The position numbers were made by a program, and so were the translations under genes. Below, piece after piece: positions 23,255-34,559 of a stretch of 64,000 nucleotides of DNA. This DNA comes from Notolepis coatsorum (Eukaryota > Chordata > Actinopteri > Aulopiformes > Paralepididae). Within the stretch, counting starts at the first letter, position 1. Each line of letters starts with the position of its first letter. The stretch lies in the NCBI GenBank assembly GCA_963971535.1, contig OZ020589.1, positions 77,475,706 to 77,539,705 on the forward strand, in the 5' to 3' direction. The notes beneath the pieces are model-generated. The model was not told where the DNA came from. It searched no databases and worked only from the letters and a program-made list of their open reading frames with translations.

Positions 23255-23410
23255 CGGAGCATATTTCTTTTTTTAAGTAACTATATAATTACTTTTCACA
23301 GTAACGCATTACTTTTGGGTGTAAGTAACTAGTAAAGTAACTGAGTTACTTTTGAAATGAAGTAACTAGTAAAGTAACTGAGTTACTATTTTCCAGTAAC
23401 TAGCACAACA
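23255..23410. mobile_element. DNA transposon end (AGTAACTGAGTTACT-type repeat)
   Basis: The repeated words AAGTAACTAGTAAAGTAACTGAGTTACTTTT and variants form internally palindromic sequence of the kind seen at ends of common fish DNA transposons. Only one end is present and no boundaries are defined. Confidence 0.4.
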
Positions 23411-23665
23411 CTGGTCACATATAAGGTACATGTACTTTACAGTGAAATGCTTGGTTCTGTATGAGCCCCTGAGAATGTGCTTCATACAGTAAAACAATAT
23501 GTAAAAGAGGAATAACACTATACAATATACAATATACAATACAATATACAAACTAAAGTACAACCTAAGTACAATCTACAATGAGTAGAATTTGACACTG
23601 CAAATCGCTCAACATTTAAACATTTAGACAGGACAGGTCACGAATTAGAATAATAATAATAATAA
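23411..23665 (-). other. Possible LINE 3' UTR, antisense
   Basis: There is no coding sequence. On the minus strand AGCATTTCACTGTAAAGTACATGTACC resembles the 3' tail of the Rex1-like elements in this window (AAGCATTTCATGGAC at 17710, AAGCATTTTGTATG at 46720). An AAT microsatellite at 23650-23662 abuts the hAT element. The assignment is tentative. Confidence 0.35.
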
Positions 23666-24455
<790 letters not shown>

Positions 24456-25038
24456 TAATAATAACACAAATCAAATTAAGTTGCCTAGGATAAGAGTAGA
24501 GTAAAATAGAATAAAAATGGAATAAAATATACAGTAAATAAATACAGTAAAAATATACTGATCATGGGTGAAGGGTACAGGTAGTAAAAACAACACAAGC
24601 AGTGTAAACAAATTGGTCAATATAATATGATTAACTATCTGACTAACTGAAATATATATTGTCCTCCTTGGGTTTGTGGGATATTGTGATATCCTGAAGA
24701 CATTTTCTCAGTCAACCGAGGTTCAGTTAATAACAAGGTTTATTAACCAAACAGATAGAAATGTACAAATAGTAGTTAGAGAGAATGGCTGAGGCTCGCG
24801 GCCCAGGTGATCAGCTGAATGACCGAGGTAGCGACCTGGATTGTTGTCGGGAGAGTCCTTTATAGTGAAAAAGTGGGAGGAGGGGGGGGACCCATTTGAT
24901 AGGTCAAATGGGTGTGGGGGGGACACAGGATAGGGGAGAAAGGGGAGGGGAATGTCTTTACATGAGAGTTGGGGAATCATTATATTATTCCACAGTTACT
25001 CACTTTTCGCTTCATAATGTGGGTGAGATTAATATATA

Positions 25039-25054
25039 TAATATACCAGGATCA
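25039..25054 (+). repeat. 16-bp target site duplication of the second L1-like LINE (left)
   Basis: TAATATACCAGGATCA is repeated exactly at 26547-26562 on the other side of the LINE. Confidence 0.93.
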
Positions 25055-26283
25055 AACCACCACGTATAAAAAGATCCACCGCACAGAGAAACAAAGCAGA
25101 CGGAGGTATGGTATTTTCAGATTTCTACCACTACTTTAAGGTGTACACTTTAAGACCACTAACAACATGGTTTGATCCCCAAGCATTAGTATCCTGGAGA
25201 AATTTTGAAGAAAATATAGTAGCTCCACATAAGCTGAAGGGCATAGTATACACCAAATTACCAATTAAGCAATGCGAACGGAAATTTGGCCCCATAATCA
25301 CTCATGCGATCCGGATATGGCGCGAAACACAAAAAAAATATTCTACCCTACATAAATGGCATAATCATACTCCCTTATTCAATAACAATGCACTCTGGAT
25401 AGGAAAACAACCTATAAGATTCCCTAGATGGGAAAAGCAAGGCATACACTCATTAGGAGACGTCTTCAATAAACAGGGTTTTTGTAGTTTCAATGAAATA
25501 CGCAAAAAATGTAATCTCACCAAGTCCACATATTACTTTTACGCACAGTTATTGGCATGTTTGAAGGCTCACGGTGTTCCATTAAATATACCAATTGTAC
25601 ACCACAGATACCACAAATTCTTCTATGAAAGAGAGACATCAAGAGGTTTTGTTTCAGATTTTTATCATCAATTACTAACGTCCTCATATGAAACCCTCCA
25701 CCTAGACTCCGTCTGGAGGAGGGATATACCAGACCTGGAAAGTGATTTTGATTGGCAAGAAGCCTGGGCAAATATTCGATTCACATCAAGGAACCCGGAC
25801 CATCAACAAATCAATCTTAACTATATTCACAGGACATACTTGACTCCTATAAGACTGAAAAAAATGGGTCTTATACAAGACTCCAAATGCTCCTTATGTA
25901 CAAATGGGGACCAGGGGACATTTATGCACATGTACTGGGACTGCCCACCAGTTAAGATATTCTGGAAAGAGGTGACCCAGCAACTATCAAATCTCTTAAC
26001 TTGGAATATACCTGTACACCCCTCTGTACTACTGCTGAATGATGTTTTTGAGCGTGCAGTACATCCACAGCTAAAGAGATTGGTTTTATCGGGTATCACA
26101 GTGGCTAAAAAGCTGATAGCATCACGATGGTTCCAACCGGAAAAAAATTGCCGAAAGGTCTGGATTATTACATATCTCGATGTGATCTATCAAGAAATAT
26201 CTACAGCAAGAATTTTGGGTCTCAATGAATCCAAAATGACATTATGGTTAGAAGTGGTGGAGAAAATAAAAGCTAGCATATAA
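25055..26283 (+). pseudogene. L1-like ORF2 C-terminal region, open but truncated
   Basis: The frame is open from the truncation point through KRSTAQRNKADGG to the stop at 26281-26283; the first ATG at 25108 is internal and not a true start. It aligns with 20950-22815 of the first copy: WFDPQALVSW, GKQPIRFPRWEKQGIHSLGD, HHRYHKFFYERETSRGF, HRTYLT, then the C-terminal zinc-finger-like CSLC..HMYWDCP and a final KIKASI. No RT catalytic motif is included. Confidence 0.88.
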
Positions 26284-26546
26284 TGGTAATGTCTGGTTAG
26301 GAGCGAGGGAAAATGGATGGATTATCCAATGGGGGGTCCGGAAGGGGGGGGTACGAGCTGGAGCATATGTGTGTAGGTTTTTAGATAACAGGTATTAAGG
26401 GTATATCCTATATAAGACAATTAACTAAAATGTGATCTCATTGGATGTGCACTGACAACTAATGCTTGTATATCTTATCGTGTGTTGTCATGTTTGTTTA
26501 TGTGTTTGTTTAAAAAATTATAAAAAAATTAAATACAAAAAAACAA
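25055..26546 (+). mobile_element. L1-like LINE, 5'-truncated, second copy
   Basis: This is a 1,492-bp insertion with a perfect 16-bp duplication. It begins inside ORF2 and ends in an A-rich tail (AAAAAAATTAAATACAAAAAAAC, 26522-26544). The coding part is uninterrupted, unlike the first copy, suggesting this insertion is younger. Lacking endonuclease and RT domains, it is dead on arrival. Confidence 0.9.
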
Positions 26547-26757
26547 TAATATACCAGGATCATTTGGAACAGGTAAAATATTGAAAAGTGAATATACATG
26601 GTAAAAGAATGGGATCGATGTAACCCATCGGTTATCAGATACTGAATGAAATAGAAAACAATTAAAATAATAAAAATGTTGGCCAATGTGATCTGTTGGT
26701 TTACCGGATTATTGAATGAAATCATTTTAAAACCTTGATCTGGTGGTTGGCATAACA

Positions 26758-27399
26758 GTTTAAAATAGAATTATTTACATACATGATTCATGACATGATT
26801 GACTGGATTGAGGTCTGTGTGTTATTTTGATATCAGATCTTTTATTAATAATGGTCTGATTTAGCCACTCAAATACCTATATCAATGAGTGGTCCTCAAC
26901 TCTGATATCAAACAACAAATAACATAATCATTAGAAGCTATAGCTGTGTATATATCTTGGCCTACCTTCAGTCGCTCACGTCGTGAATCAGACATTTAGG
27001 TGTCATCTATGTGTCTTCATGATAATATCAATGGGAGTTAAGATCATTAATACTCAACCAATTAAACACATAAGATCATGGTCGCACACATACATATTAA
27101 TAAACTAATTGAACACATGTGGACCTTGTCTCTGTGTGGTGCATAGGGTAAAACACAAAATCGTGTGCATAATTATCAGGGACACGATTTATAAATAGGC
27201 ATTAACCTGGTGGCTAATGTATAAAAAAACATTTAACCGTTAACCTAGTGGTTTATATAAAAACTGATATAAAAGGTGATTATGATAACCGTTATGCATT
27301 GTTCTAGTATATTGTTGTGGTGCATATTGTCATTGGTCGAAACAAAACTTGGTGTCATGGAACAAACCAACTGGTTCTATAAAATTAATAAGAAATACA
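26758..27399. other. AT-rich sequence, no gene seen
   Basis: No coding, RNA or clear repeat signature. Confidence 0.5.
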
Positions 27400-27925
27400 T
27401 AACAAGGTGGACAATGTATGTTAGGCGTTTCTCTTGGTCTATGGGTCTCTGATGATGTCCGTCTTCTTGACGATGATTGTGGGGTGGCCATCCACGGGGA
27501 CGCTGCAGATTCCCCTCCCGGAGCCTGTGTTGCTCTCCATCTGCCGCTGTGCTCACGCTTGGCCTTCATCAGGCCCAGAGACATGGCGGTATGGTGTTCT
27601 TGAACATGCTGTGTTGGTCGGTCCCCCGCTCTCCGTCATCGTGGTACCACTTGGTGGAGGGCGAGGGTTTGCCGGTGTAGTGGCCCGTCAGTAGGACGCT
27701 CTCTCTCACACGGATGGTAATCTTGTCATGGATGTCCACCTTGATGGTCGGGGGCTCCAGCTCCTTTCTATAGGTGATTAGTTTGGTCTGCCGTGGGCTG
27801 CCGGGGTGAGGCTGCATGTCGTCCTTTCTGTCTCTGCTCTCCTTCCTTTGGGGACGTCTGTGTCGTGTGGGCTGGGTTGGATGGCGGCTCTCCCCCGGCT
27901 CCTTGGCGGTGTCCTTTGTGGTCAT
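27400..27925 (-). pseudogene. Immunoglobulin (I-set)-like domain fragment of a host-type protein
   Basis: On the minus strand the 118-codon frame reads ELEPPTIKVDIHDKITIRVR, LLTGHYTGKPSPSTKWYHDD and FKNTIP. After a frameshift near 27575 it continues MSLGLMKAKREHSGR, and after another GRGICSVPVDGHPTII. This is the pattern of an intracellular I-set Ig domain of muscle proteins (titin, myosin-binding protein C or IGFN1-like): the W-Y core and the E-x-SG-x-Y region, where Y has been lost. Upstream codons are Lys/Arg/Pro-rich. At least two frameshifts indicate a pseudogene or captured exon. The identity of the parent gene is a guess. Confidence 0.5.
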
Positions 27926-28029
27926 CTGTTGCCGTGGGTCGCCCTGGTCTCTGGGTTGTGTTCCTCCTTGTCTGGTTCCACCGTCGTTCGTGGTTCAGGT
28001 CAATCACGTGTCACTCCTCTATGATCTGA

Positions 28030-28760
28030 GGATGATAAAATGTGCCTTAGAAACTTCTTCACATAAATGATTCAACGCCTTTCTGCTAAAGAGGAAAATC
28101 ATTTAGGGTTACTTCAATTCATTGTAAATAAAATCACTTAATTGAAATAGGGATTGCAAGCCAATTGCATTAGCAGTGAGTCCTTATGCCAAGAAGGTTA
28201 GATCACTATAATTAATCAGATCTTGTATCTAGCTAGATCTTACAGCATTAGGCTTTAAATAAAATTGTAATTGACTGGCCAAAGTCTTGAATCAGTCAAA
28301 ATAGCTCTTTATCTTTATAGTCTGTGATGTTAAATTGAAGTTGACCTTACCTCAGGATGGTGAGCGAATTTTCATACTTACCTATCCTCCTTGAGTCTCT
28401 TATTTGCCTTATCATCAGTGGGAAGATGTTTTGGGTTTCCTCACATGTCTCTCTGTGTCACGATATTAGCATAGAGAAGAAATACAAATCTATAGGCAGC
28501 CAGTTAATTTTGCATGAAAAACAATCATTCATTTTCTCATCTACTCTTAGGTAGCATTAATTCAATTATCCTATAATATATCATCTGCATTTTTGCAACT
28601 GATAAAAATAAATCTAACCCTAACTAACCTTAATGTCACTCAAAATTTTGTTATGAGTGAAATTGAACTTGTAAATAAATGATTTATCTTGTGACCAAGT
28701 TTCAGATGTTAATGTCGCTCAGTTTTGGAGATATGGGGTGTTAAAAACTGCAGTAACTAC
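28030..28760. other. AT-rich sequence, no gene seen
   Basis: No feature is supported. Near 28740 the phrase TTAAAAACTGCAGTAACTAC precedes the fold-back MITE and may be a diverged extension of it. Confidence 0.5.
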
Positions 28761-28779
28761 AAAATCACACTAAAAAAAC

Positions 28780-29432
28780 CAGGCAGACCGCAGTAACTTC
28801 CAAACAGTGAAAATGGCTTTAAAGTGTTTTGACTTGTGTTATAGGTAGATAGATGATAGTACGCAGATTTAACATGTATTAATGAAGTAATCTTTAGGCA
28901 TACAAAAATATGACATAATTATTTTAATTAACCCCCAAAAAGCAGATACTGCACTCTGCTGCACGATTTCCTTTAATAATTATACAGGTAATGTACAGGC
29001 AAAGTGCAGTAACTTCAAATACAATGTTGTTTTCCCTCCAGCTTTCATAACTTAACCTAGCCATTTTGAAAATGAAATTTAACACCTGAATATATTGGAA
29101 TGATGATGATCCAAATACAATGGCTAGGTTAAGTTATGAAAGCTGGAGGGAAAACAACATTGTATTTGAAGTTACTGCACTTTGCCTGTACATTACCTGT
29201 ATAATTATTTAAGGGAACTGTGCAGCAGAGTGCAGTATCTGCTTTTTGGGGGTTAATTAAAATAATTATGTCATATTTTTGTATGCCTAAAGATTACTTC
29301 ATTAATACATGTTAAATCTGGGTACTATCATCTATCTACCTATAACACATTTTGGATGGCAAGTCAAAAAACTTTAAAGCCATTTTTCTCAGTTTCACTT
29401 TTTTGAAGTTACTGCGGTCTGCCTTGACAGGG
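28780..29432. mobile_element. Fold-back MITE, copy 2
   Basis: This is the second copy of the element at 8135-8779. The left end is GGCAGACCGCAGTAACTT (28780) and the right end AAGTTACTGCGGTCTGCCTTGACAGGGCA (29404-29432), the latter being the complement of the start of copy 1. The arms match over roughly 290 bp with a loop of about 50 bp near 29070-29120. The left arm has lost the ATCCAAAATG segment present in copy 1. Non-coding. Confidence 0.87.
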
Positions 29433-29499
29433 CAGTACACTGTAGCACTCAACACTTTGATGAACATTGTTACTCAGCTGATAGAATTGTGCCCTTCCT

Positions 29500-29580
29500 G
29501 ATGTCCTGTCACATAGAACCTGTAAGTCGCTTTGGATAAAGGTGTCAGCTAAATTACCAATGTAAATGTACACCTTGTAC
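29500..29580 (+). mobile_element. Common fish SINE/LINE tail
   Basis: CTGTAAGTCGCTTTGGATAAAGGTGTCAGCTAAATTACCAATGTAAATGTA matches the general form of the L2-related 3' tail shared by many fish SINEs. The head was not found. Confidence 0.5.
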
Positions 29581-29811
29581 ATGTTGATAATCATTGTGTA
29601 CCCCTCGGCGGTTTGATATTTGCAGTCATGGAAAGTATTTGAAATAGCAAGGAGTTATTGGTTATAAGCAGAGAATAGAAGGAGGAGATAGTATGTTACG
29701 TTGTTTTCATCATTGATCTTTCATCTCGGGCACTTCTACTTTGTTTGGTTTTATTTAGAAATCATATCTCTAATTCGTGTGCCTTCTTGAAAAGAGAGAG
29801 ATGAAAACAAC
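29581..29811. other. Unclassified spacer before the DIRS-like element
   Basis: No gene or element recognised. Confidence 0.45.
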
Positions 29812-30069
29812 TGGTTAGTTATTCTGTTAGTATGGGAAATATGTTATATTATCGTACTTGGCATCGCGTCCCGCTCTTAAGCCATACCGAGATATACCTC
29901 ATCTCATGTACCTACTGTACACCATCAACGAAAAACAAATACACCCACCACCTGCCAGGCCCCGCCCCTATAGAGGCGTACTATAAAGTACTAGGCGTGG
30001 TCACCACTTACTCATCGTCTATTTCGTTTCCATCATAGTGGTCGCAAGTCGCCCTATGTAACTAGTGCT

Positions 30070-30866
30070 ATGAAAAGATTAGAGAAATTGCGTAATGTTG
30101 AATGCTTACCGGAGGTTTGCTTACCCCTGGAAGCTTCGGGGCATGTTTCAGCGACACGTCGGGCCTATTCTGATGTTTCCTCGTCTGGTGGCAGCAGATC
30201 AAGGAGCAGCGTGCAAGGTTTGGCTATCAAGCCGGCTTGTACACAGGTAGGCCCTGTGTCATCAGGCATTGATGTTGGTGTTAGTAATGCTGTGGAGTGT
30301 GTGTCGGCACCAGGGGCGGGATGGCTTGGTGAACGTTCCACTGCAGTGGACGATTTCCTAGCGATCCTGGAGCATGCTGCTAACACTAATGCTACTAATG
30401 CTACTGCTAATGCTAATGCTGAAATGGGTCGTTGTTCTAATATTCCCCACGTGGGACGTTGCCGCTTTTCCCTCCTCTTGCCCGGTTCATTGATGAAGGT
30501 CAGTCGGTAGCTAATGTGGGGGGTTTCGCTGAGTCTTATTTACCTTTTTTACGGGTAAAAGGCCTGACAACAGGGTGCAGGCCGGGTGTACCGTGGCTAA
30601 GTAGTCAGGTAGCTTTGATCCTGTGCACCGGCGGGGATGAACGATGTCCCACCCGGCCGATGCTTGAGAGCGAATCGGCTCGGAGGGTGGCAGTATGGAC
30701 GGATGAGTGGTATACTGCTGCAGGATGGTTTTTAGCGGCGGCCAGTGTTATGGCTCAGCTGGCTATTTTCCTATCCACATTGGCGTCCGGTAGTGGGGCT
30801 TTTGGTCCAGCCCACATTATAAACATGTTGCATGTTTGTGGTGTTATAGAGATCTTGACTCAGTAG
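30070..30866 (+). pseudogene. DIRS-like gag region, first part
   Basis: Two overlapping frames make up this region: 30070-30510 (STAVDDFLAILEHAAN in its second half, followed by an Asn/Ala/Thr repeat) and, after a shift near 30470, 30459-30866 (PLARFIDEGQSVANVGGF, then a stretch ending IINMLHVCGVIEILTQ). The position before RT and the general composition fit a DIRS gag; there is no zinc knuckle. Function is inferred from context. Confidence 0.55.
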
Positions 30867-30906
30867 CAAGCTATAACTGTGGGGAGGATTAGGATGCTAT
30901 CAACGT

Positions 30907-31599
30907 TTGTTAATAGGCATGTCTGGTTGGAGCACTCTCCTCTTGGGGAAGAGGATAGGTTTTCTCTCCTCACGACTCCTTACGGAAGGACTTTTTGGTC
31001 GTTCTGTGGAGGCGCAGGCGGTTGTTGATCTGGGTCCCACGCCGCCTCACGCTGTGCAGCCAGAGGTTGGAGCACGGCCTCGTCAACGACTGTGGCGAGG
31101 CCCTCGACAGGCGGCCATGTTTCCCCCGCCAGTGGTACCCTGGGCGGAGAGTCAACGGGGATCCACAAGGCCGACAGCCTTGGCGGCCGAGGGATCGGCC
31201 ATTTTGCGTGTATTCGGCTTGGATCAAACAAGCCGTCGTCATTCTGCCACGAGCAGCCCGCTCCCTGTTCAATCCTCTCTCCGTCACCAACGGAAGAGGG
31301 GCTCTGATCGTTTTCCTTTGGCTGCGGGCCGCGAACCTTCTTTGAAGCGCATGCGGCCCCACTTTTCACTTCTCATGGGGACAGGGGCTGACACCCAGTT
31401 GATGGCTGAGCCTGGGTCTGTCCGTGAGAATGTTGTGCTGTCGCGTGGCTCCTGCACCACACATTGTGTGATCGGTGAGCCTGGTGTTACGGCTGCCACT
31501 AGTTACAGTGGTCAGCAGGGGGACTCGAGGCCTCTTCAGTTGAATGCTCAGCAAGGGTTACCCCGGCCTCGCCTTCGCAAAGGCGGGGTGTCATGCTGA
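30907..31599 (+). pseudogene. DIRS-like gag region, C-terminal part
   Basis: This 230-codon open frame between gag and RT is Arg/Pro/Ser-rich (RHQRKRGSDRF, SLKRMRPHFS) and could be the nucleic-acid binding tail of gag. No family motif is visible, and competing frames overlap on both strands. The assignment rests on position. Confidence 0.45.
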
Positions 31600-31843
31600 T
31601 GCTTCCCACTCCCGTGAGAGCGGCAGTGGTCTGCAAAGAAGAGGCGAGCGTGATTTGGGTGATAGCAATATCACTGCAGGTCTACGGGGTGTAGGAGCCC
31701 ATGGGGTCCTCACGCCTTGCGTGTCTAGCTGTAGAACAACTCCTCAGCATGCGCTAGAGGGGTGTTCAGGGGGGGGTGTGTGTCAACCAGTTTGATGGCA
31801 GCTTCTCCCGTATCAAACCAGCCCTTTCTGTCGGGGTCCCCCC

Positions 31844-32683
31844 TTGGGTGCGTCGCACAGCGGGAGGGACCGGGCCAACTATCTACTGTTCCTTGCGGCC
31901 CAGCGTCAGTTGACGGCGGGTGCGCTGTGGGATTATTTTCACATATGGCAACAAGAATGCCGTTTGGAGGGGTGGATAGAGAGAACGTTGAGGGAGGGGC
32001 TTGTTTTGCAGTTCGCACAACCCCACCCTCCGTTCTCAGGTTTGGTGCCGACCCTATTGTCAGGGTCAGAAGCAGTGACAGCCCTGGCCGACGAGATCCA
32101 ATCTCTGTTGGCGAAGCAGGCCGTAGTCGTGTTCCCGAGAGAGGACGCGATGTCAGGCGTCTACTCCCGTTATTTTCTGGTGCCCAAAAAAACGGGAGGG
32201 GTCAGACCTATACTGGATCTGTCCGCGTTCAATCGTATGATTGTAGCGAGACCATTCAGAATGTTGACCGTCAAACTCCTGCTGCTTGCTGTCAGGAGGG
32301 GAGACTGGTTCACCTCCATAGACCTGAAGGATGCGTATTTTCACATCCCGATTTTCCCTCCTCACAGGAAGTTCCTGCGGTTCCTGTTTCAGGGCGTAGC
32401 GTACGAGTACCAGAGGTTGCCGTTCGGCTATTCTCTGGCTCCCCGCACATTCACCAAGTGCGTAGCGACTGCGCTGGAGCCTCTACGTCGTCTGGGAATA
32501 CGGGTTCTATTCTATCTCGACGACATTCTACTCCTCAGCCGGTCGGAGGAGGTTGCCAGGTCTCATACCAGGCTGGTGGTGGAATTCCTCACCAGGCTGG
32601 GTTTTGCTGTGAACTGGAAGAAGAGTACACCTCTTCCCAGTCAACAGGTGGAGTACTTGGGGAGGAGGTTAGGGCAAGCATAA
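31844..32683 (+). pseudogene. DIRS-like reverse transcriptase
   Basis: The 279-codon frame has the DIRS-type RT: RYFLVPKKTGGVRPILDLS near residue 104, the aspartate motif SIDLKDAYFHIPI near 163, RLPFGYSLAPRTFTK near 192, and the catalytic FYLDDILLLSR near 226. It then reads VEYLGRRLG at the end, where the filler begins and the frame closes. Catalytic residues are intact, but the link to RNase H is broken. The ATG at 31844 is not necessarily the native start. Confidence 0.85.
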
Positions 32684-32799
32684 ACAGGGGTAGTTACAGC
32701 CAGGGCCGGACTTGGAAAATAATTCATACCGGGAGATATAGCACGAAATATAGCCCCAATCAGGCCACTTTTTAAGCGGGCGGTCTGGGGGTCCCCCAC
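32666..32799 (-). repeat. 134-bp inverted copy of a gypsy-LTR/hAT junction
   Basis: This stretch is the reverse complement of 36788-36921 over its full 134 bp, with a single difference seen by eye (CACG versus CGCG). The source spans gypsy LTR sequence, the 8-bp GCTGTAAC duplication and 99 bp of the hAT right end, so the direction of copying must be from the gypsy locus (or an identical chimera) into DIRS. It replaces the normal RT-to-RNase H connection. Junctions share only a few bases with the source. Confidence 0.85.
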
Positions 32800-33771
32800 A
32801 TGAGGAGGATACAGAGGTGGTTCTTCTCTATGGGGATAGATCCGGTGAGGGGCAAATGGAAACGGTTGACGGTTCCTTTGTCGATATGGGGAGATCTCGC
32901 CCATTGGAGGAGGCTGGGTATCCTCACCATTGGGGTCCCCATGGGCAGAAGGCGCTCACACGTCACGGTCTTCACTGACGCCTCTCTCACGGGTTGGGGA
33001 GGGACGTGTCGGACCAACGCAGTGGGGGGCAGCTGGACGAAGGTCCATGCTGGCCTGTCTACCCTGCACATCAATGTGTTGGAATTGAAGGCGGTCCTCC
33101 TGGTCCTCAAACGGTTCGACCACCTGGTGGTAGGCGAGCACGTTCTGGTCAGAACGGACAGTATGACGGCAGCGGCGTATATCAACAGGCAGGGTGGGAC
33201 TCGTTCCATCCGCCTGCACCGGGCGGCGGTCGAACTTTGGCTATGGGCATCTCGCAGGCTGCGCAGTCTGAGGGCGCTCCACATCCCTGGTGTAGAGAAT
33301 GTGGGCGCAGATATGATGTCTCGGGGCGGTCCTCATTACGACGAGTGGGAACTCCGCCACGATATAGTAAGGCAGATCTGGGATCACTTCGGGGAGGCCT
33401 CGGTGGATCTGTTTGCGAGCCGACGTTCTCACAAGTGCCCCTTGTGGTTCTCGGTCAGTCGGGCAGATTATCCCCCCTTGGGGGTGGATGCCTTCTCGAT
33501 CTTTCCATGGCCGCCCGGCCTTCTGTACGCCTTTCCGCCTGTACAGCTGTTGAGTCAGCTGTTGGAGCGGATACGGAGGGAGCGCAGGACGGTGATCCTG
33601 GTCGCGCCGGACCGGGGCACGGCAGTGTGGTTCCCGGTCTTGATCCAGCTACTGGTCGCTCCGCCTTGGGTTATTCTTTGGTCGGCGACGGCCCTCTCTC
33701 AGCAACACAGGTCGCTGTTTCAGTACCCGGTGATGGGCCAACGTCTGATGGTGTGGCTGATGGGAGGGTAA
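32800..33771 (+). pseudogene. DIRS-like RNase H domain and following region
   Basis: The frame resumes with RRIQRWFFSMGIDPVRG and carries the RNase H residues: VFTDASLTGWGG (first Asp, about residue 49), LNVLELKAV (Glu, about 90) and VRTDSMTAAAYINRQGG (Asp, about 118). It continues to NVGADMMSRGG and VDLFASRRSHKCPLWFS, both standard in DIRS pol. It has lost its connection to RT. Confidence 0.83.
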
Positions 33772-33774
33772 GTC

Positions 33775-34345
33775 TGGAGAGGATGGACCCTTCTGTGGTT
33801 GATACCATCCGGAATGCGCATGCTCCCTCCACTGTCGCGCTTTACGCGGGCAGATGGCGTATGTTCCAAGAGTGGTGTAAGGCGGGGGGCCGGGACCCAG
33901 TTTCCTGCCCCCTGGATGCTGTCCTTGGTTACCTCCAGTCTCTCCTTGATAGACTGTCGGCTTCGACGGTGAGGGTATATGCAGCAGCTATATCCTCCTA
34001 TCATGAGGGATTTGAGGGGGATGTCTTGTTCAGCCACCCTCTTGTGAAGCGTTTCCTGCTTGGCGCTCGACGCGTTAAGCCGGTGCAACGCTCTTTGGCT
34101 CCGAGTTGGGATCTTCAATTGGTCCTCGTCGGTTGTCCTTGGCCCCGTTTGAGCCGCTTGAGCAAGCGCCGTTGGGACGGCTGTCGTTCAAGACCGCGTT
34201 CTTGCTGGCCGTCACCTCCGCTAAACGCGTGGGTGAGCTCTGTGCTCTTTCGGTACGTCCAGAGTGCCTGTCTTTTCGTTCCGATTGCGGTGCCACTCTG
34301 CGGCCTAATCCTGCCTTCGTGCTTAAGAACCAGGCTCATGCATGT
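33775..34345 (+). pseudogene. DIRS-like tyrosine recombinase, truncated
   Basis: The N-terminal SAM-like part is readable (VDTIRNAHAPSTVALYAGRW, then LDRLSASTVRVYAAAISSYH). After a frameshift near 34105 comes FLLAVTSAKRVGELCAL, which holds the first catalytic Arg region. The sequence ends about 25 codons later at 34345, before the His-x-x-Arg and Tyr motifs, so the enzyme is inactive. Confidence 0.82.
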
Positions 34346-34559
34346 GCTATAAGTATAAAGTATGTTGTTTTGGTTTGCAAAAAAAGTATGGAGTCCTCAA
34401 GTTCAAGTTAAAGAATTACCACTTTTCTGCCTGCTTGTTAAGAGGTTGCCGTTAAGAACAAGGGCGCACACCAGTCTGTCCGACTTATGACTGGCTTTCC
34501 ATGCTTGTAAATCCCAGATAAGGAACCATTCGAGAATGCAAAAATTGGCCCGAAAAGCT

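Larger units (their letters stand above)
24695..26757 (-). mobile_element. LTR-like sequence interrupted by the second L1-like LINE
   Basis: Read on the minus strand, the sequence has LTR character: possible start TGTTATGCCAACC (26757), a TATA-like CACTATAAAGGACTC (about 24855-24870), a polyadenylation signal GGTTAATAAACC (about 24735) and a possible end near 24695 (..TATCACA). The L1-like element at 25055-26546 interrupts it. No partner LTR, primer site or target duplication was found, so it may be a solo or partial LTR and the boundaries are uncertain. Confidence 0.4.
29812..34350 (+). mobile_element. Autonomous-type DIRS-like element, 3'-truncated
   Basis: The start is placed near GGTTAGTTATTCTGTTAGTAT because the same TTCTGTTAGTAT follows the palindromic tip of the DIRS-like element at 1.2-6.65 kb. 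The coding order is gag-like frames, RT, RNase H, then tyrosine recombinase, as in DIRS. The recombinase is cut off and there is no internal complementary region or right terminal repeat. RT-RNase H is interrupted by a foreign 134-bp filler. Frameshifts and truncation make it immobile. Confidence 0.82.

Noticed and set aside
30970-31369. Overlapping minus-strand frames of 129-130 codons opposite DIRS gag
   Set aside because: They lie opposite the DIRS coding strand, overlap each other and have no motif.
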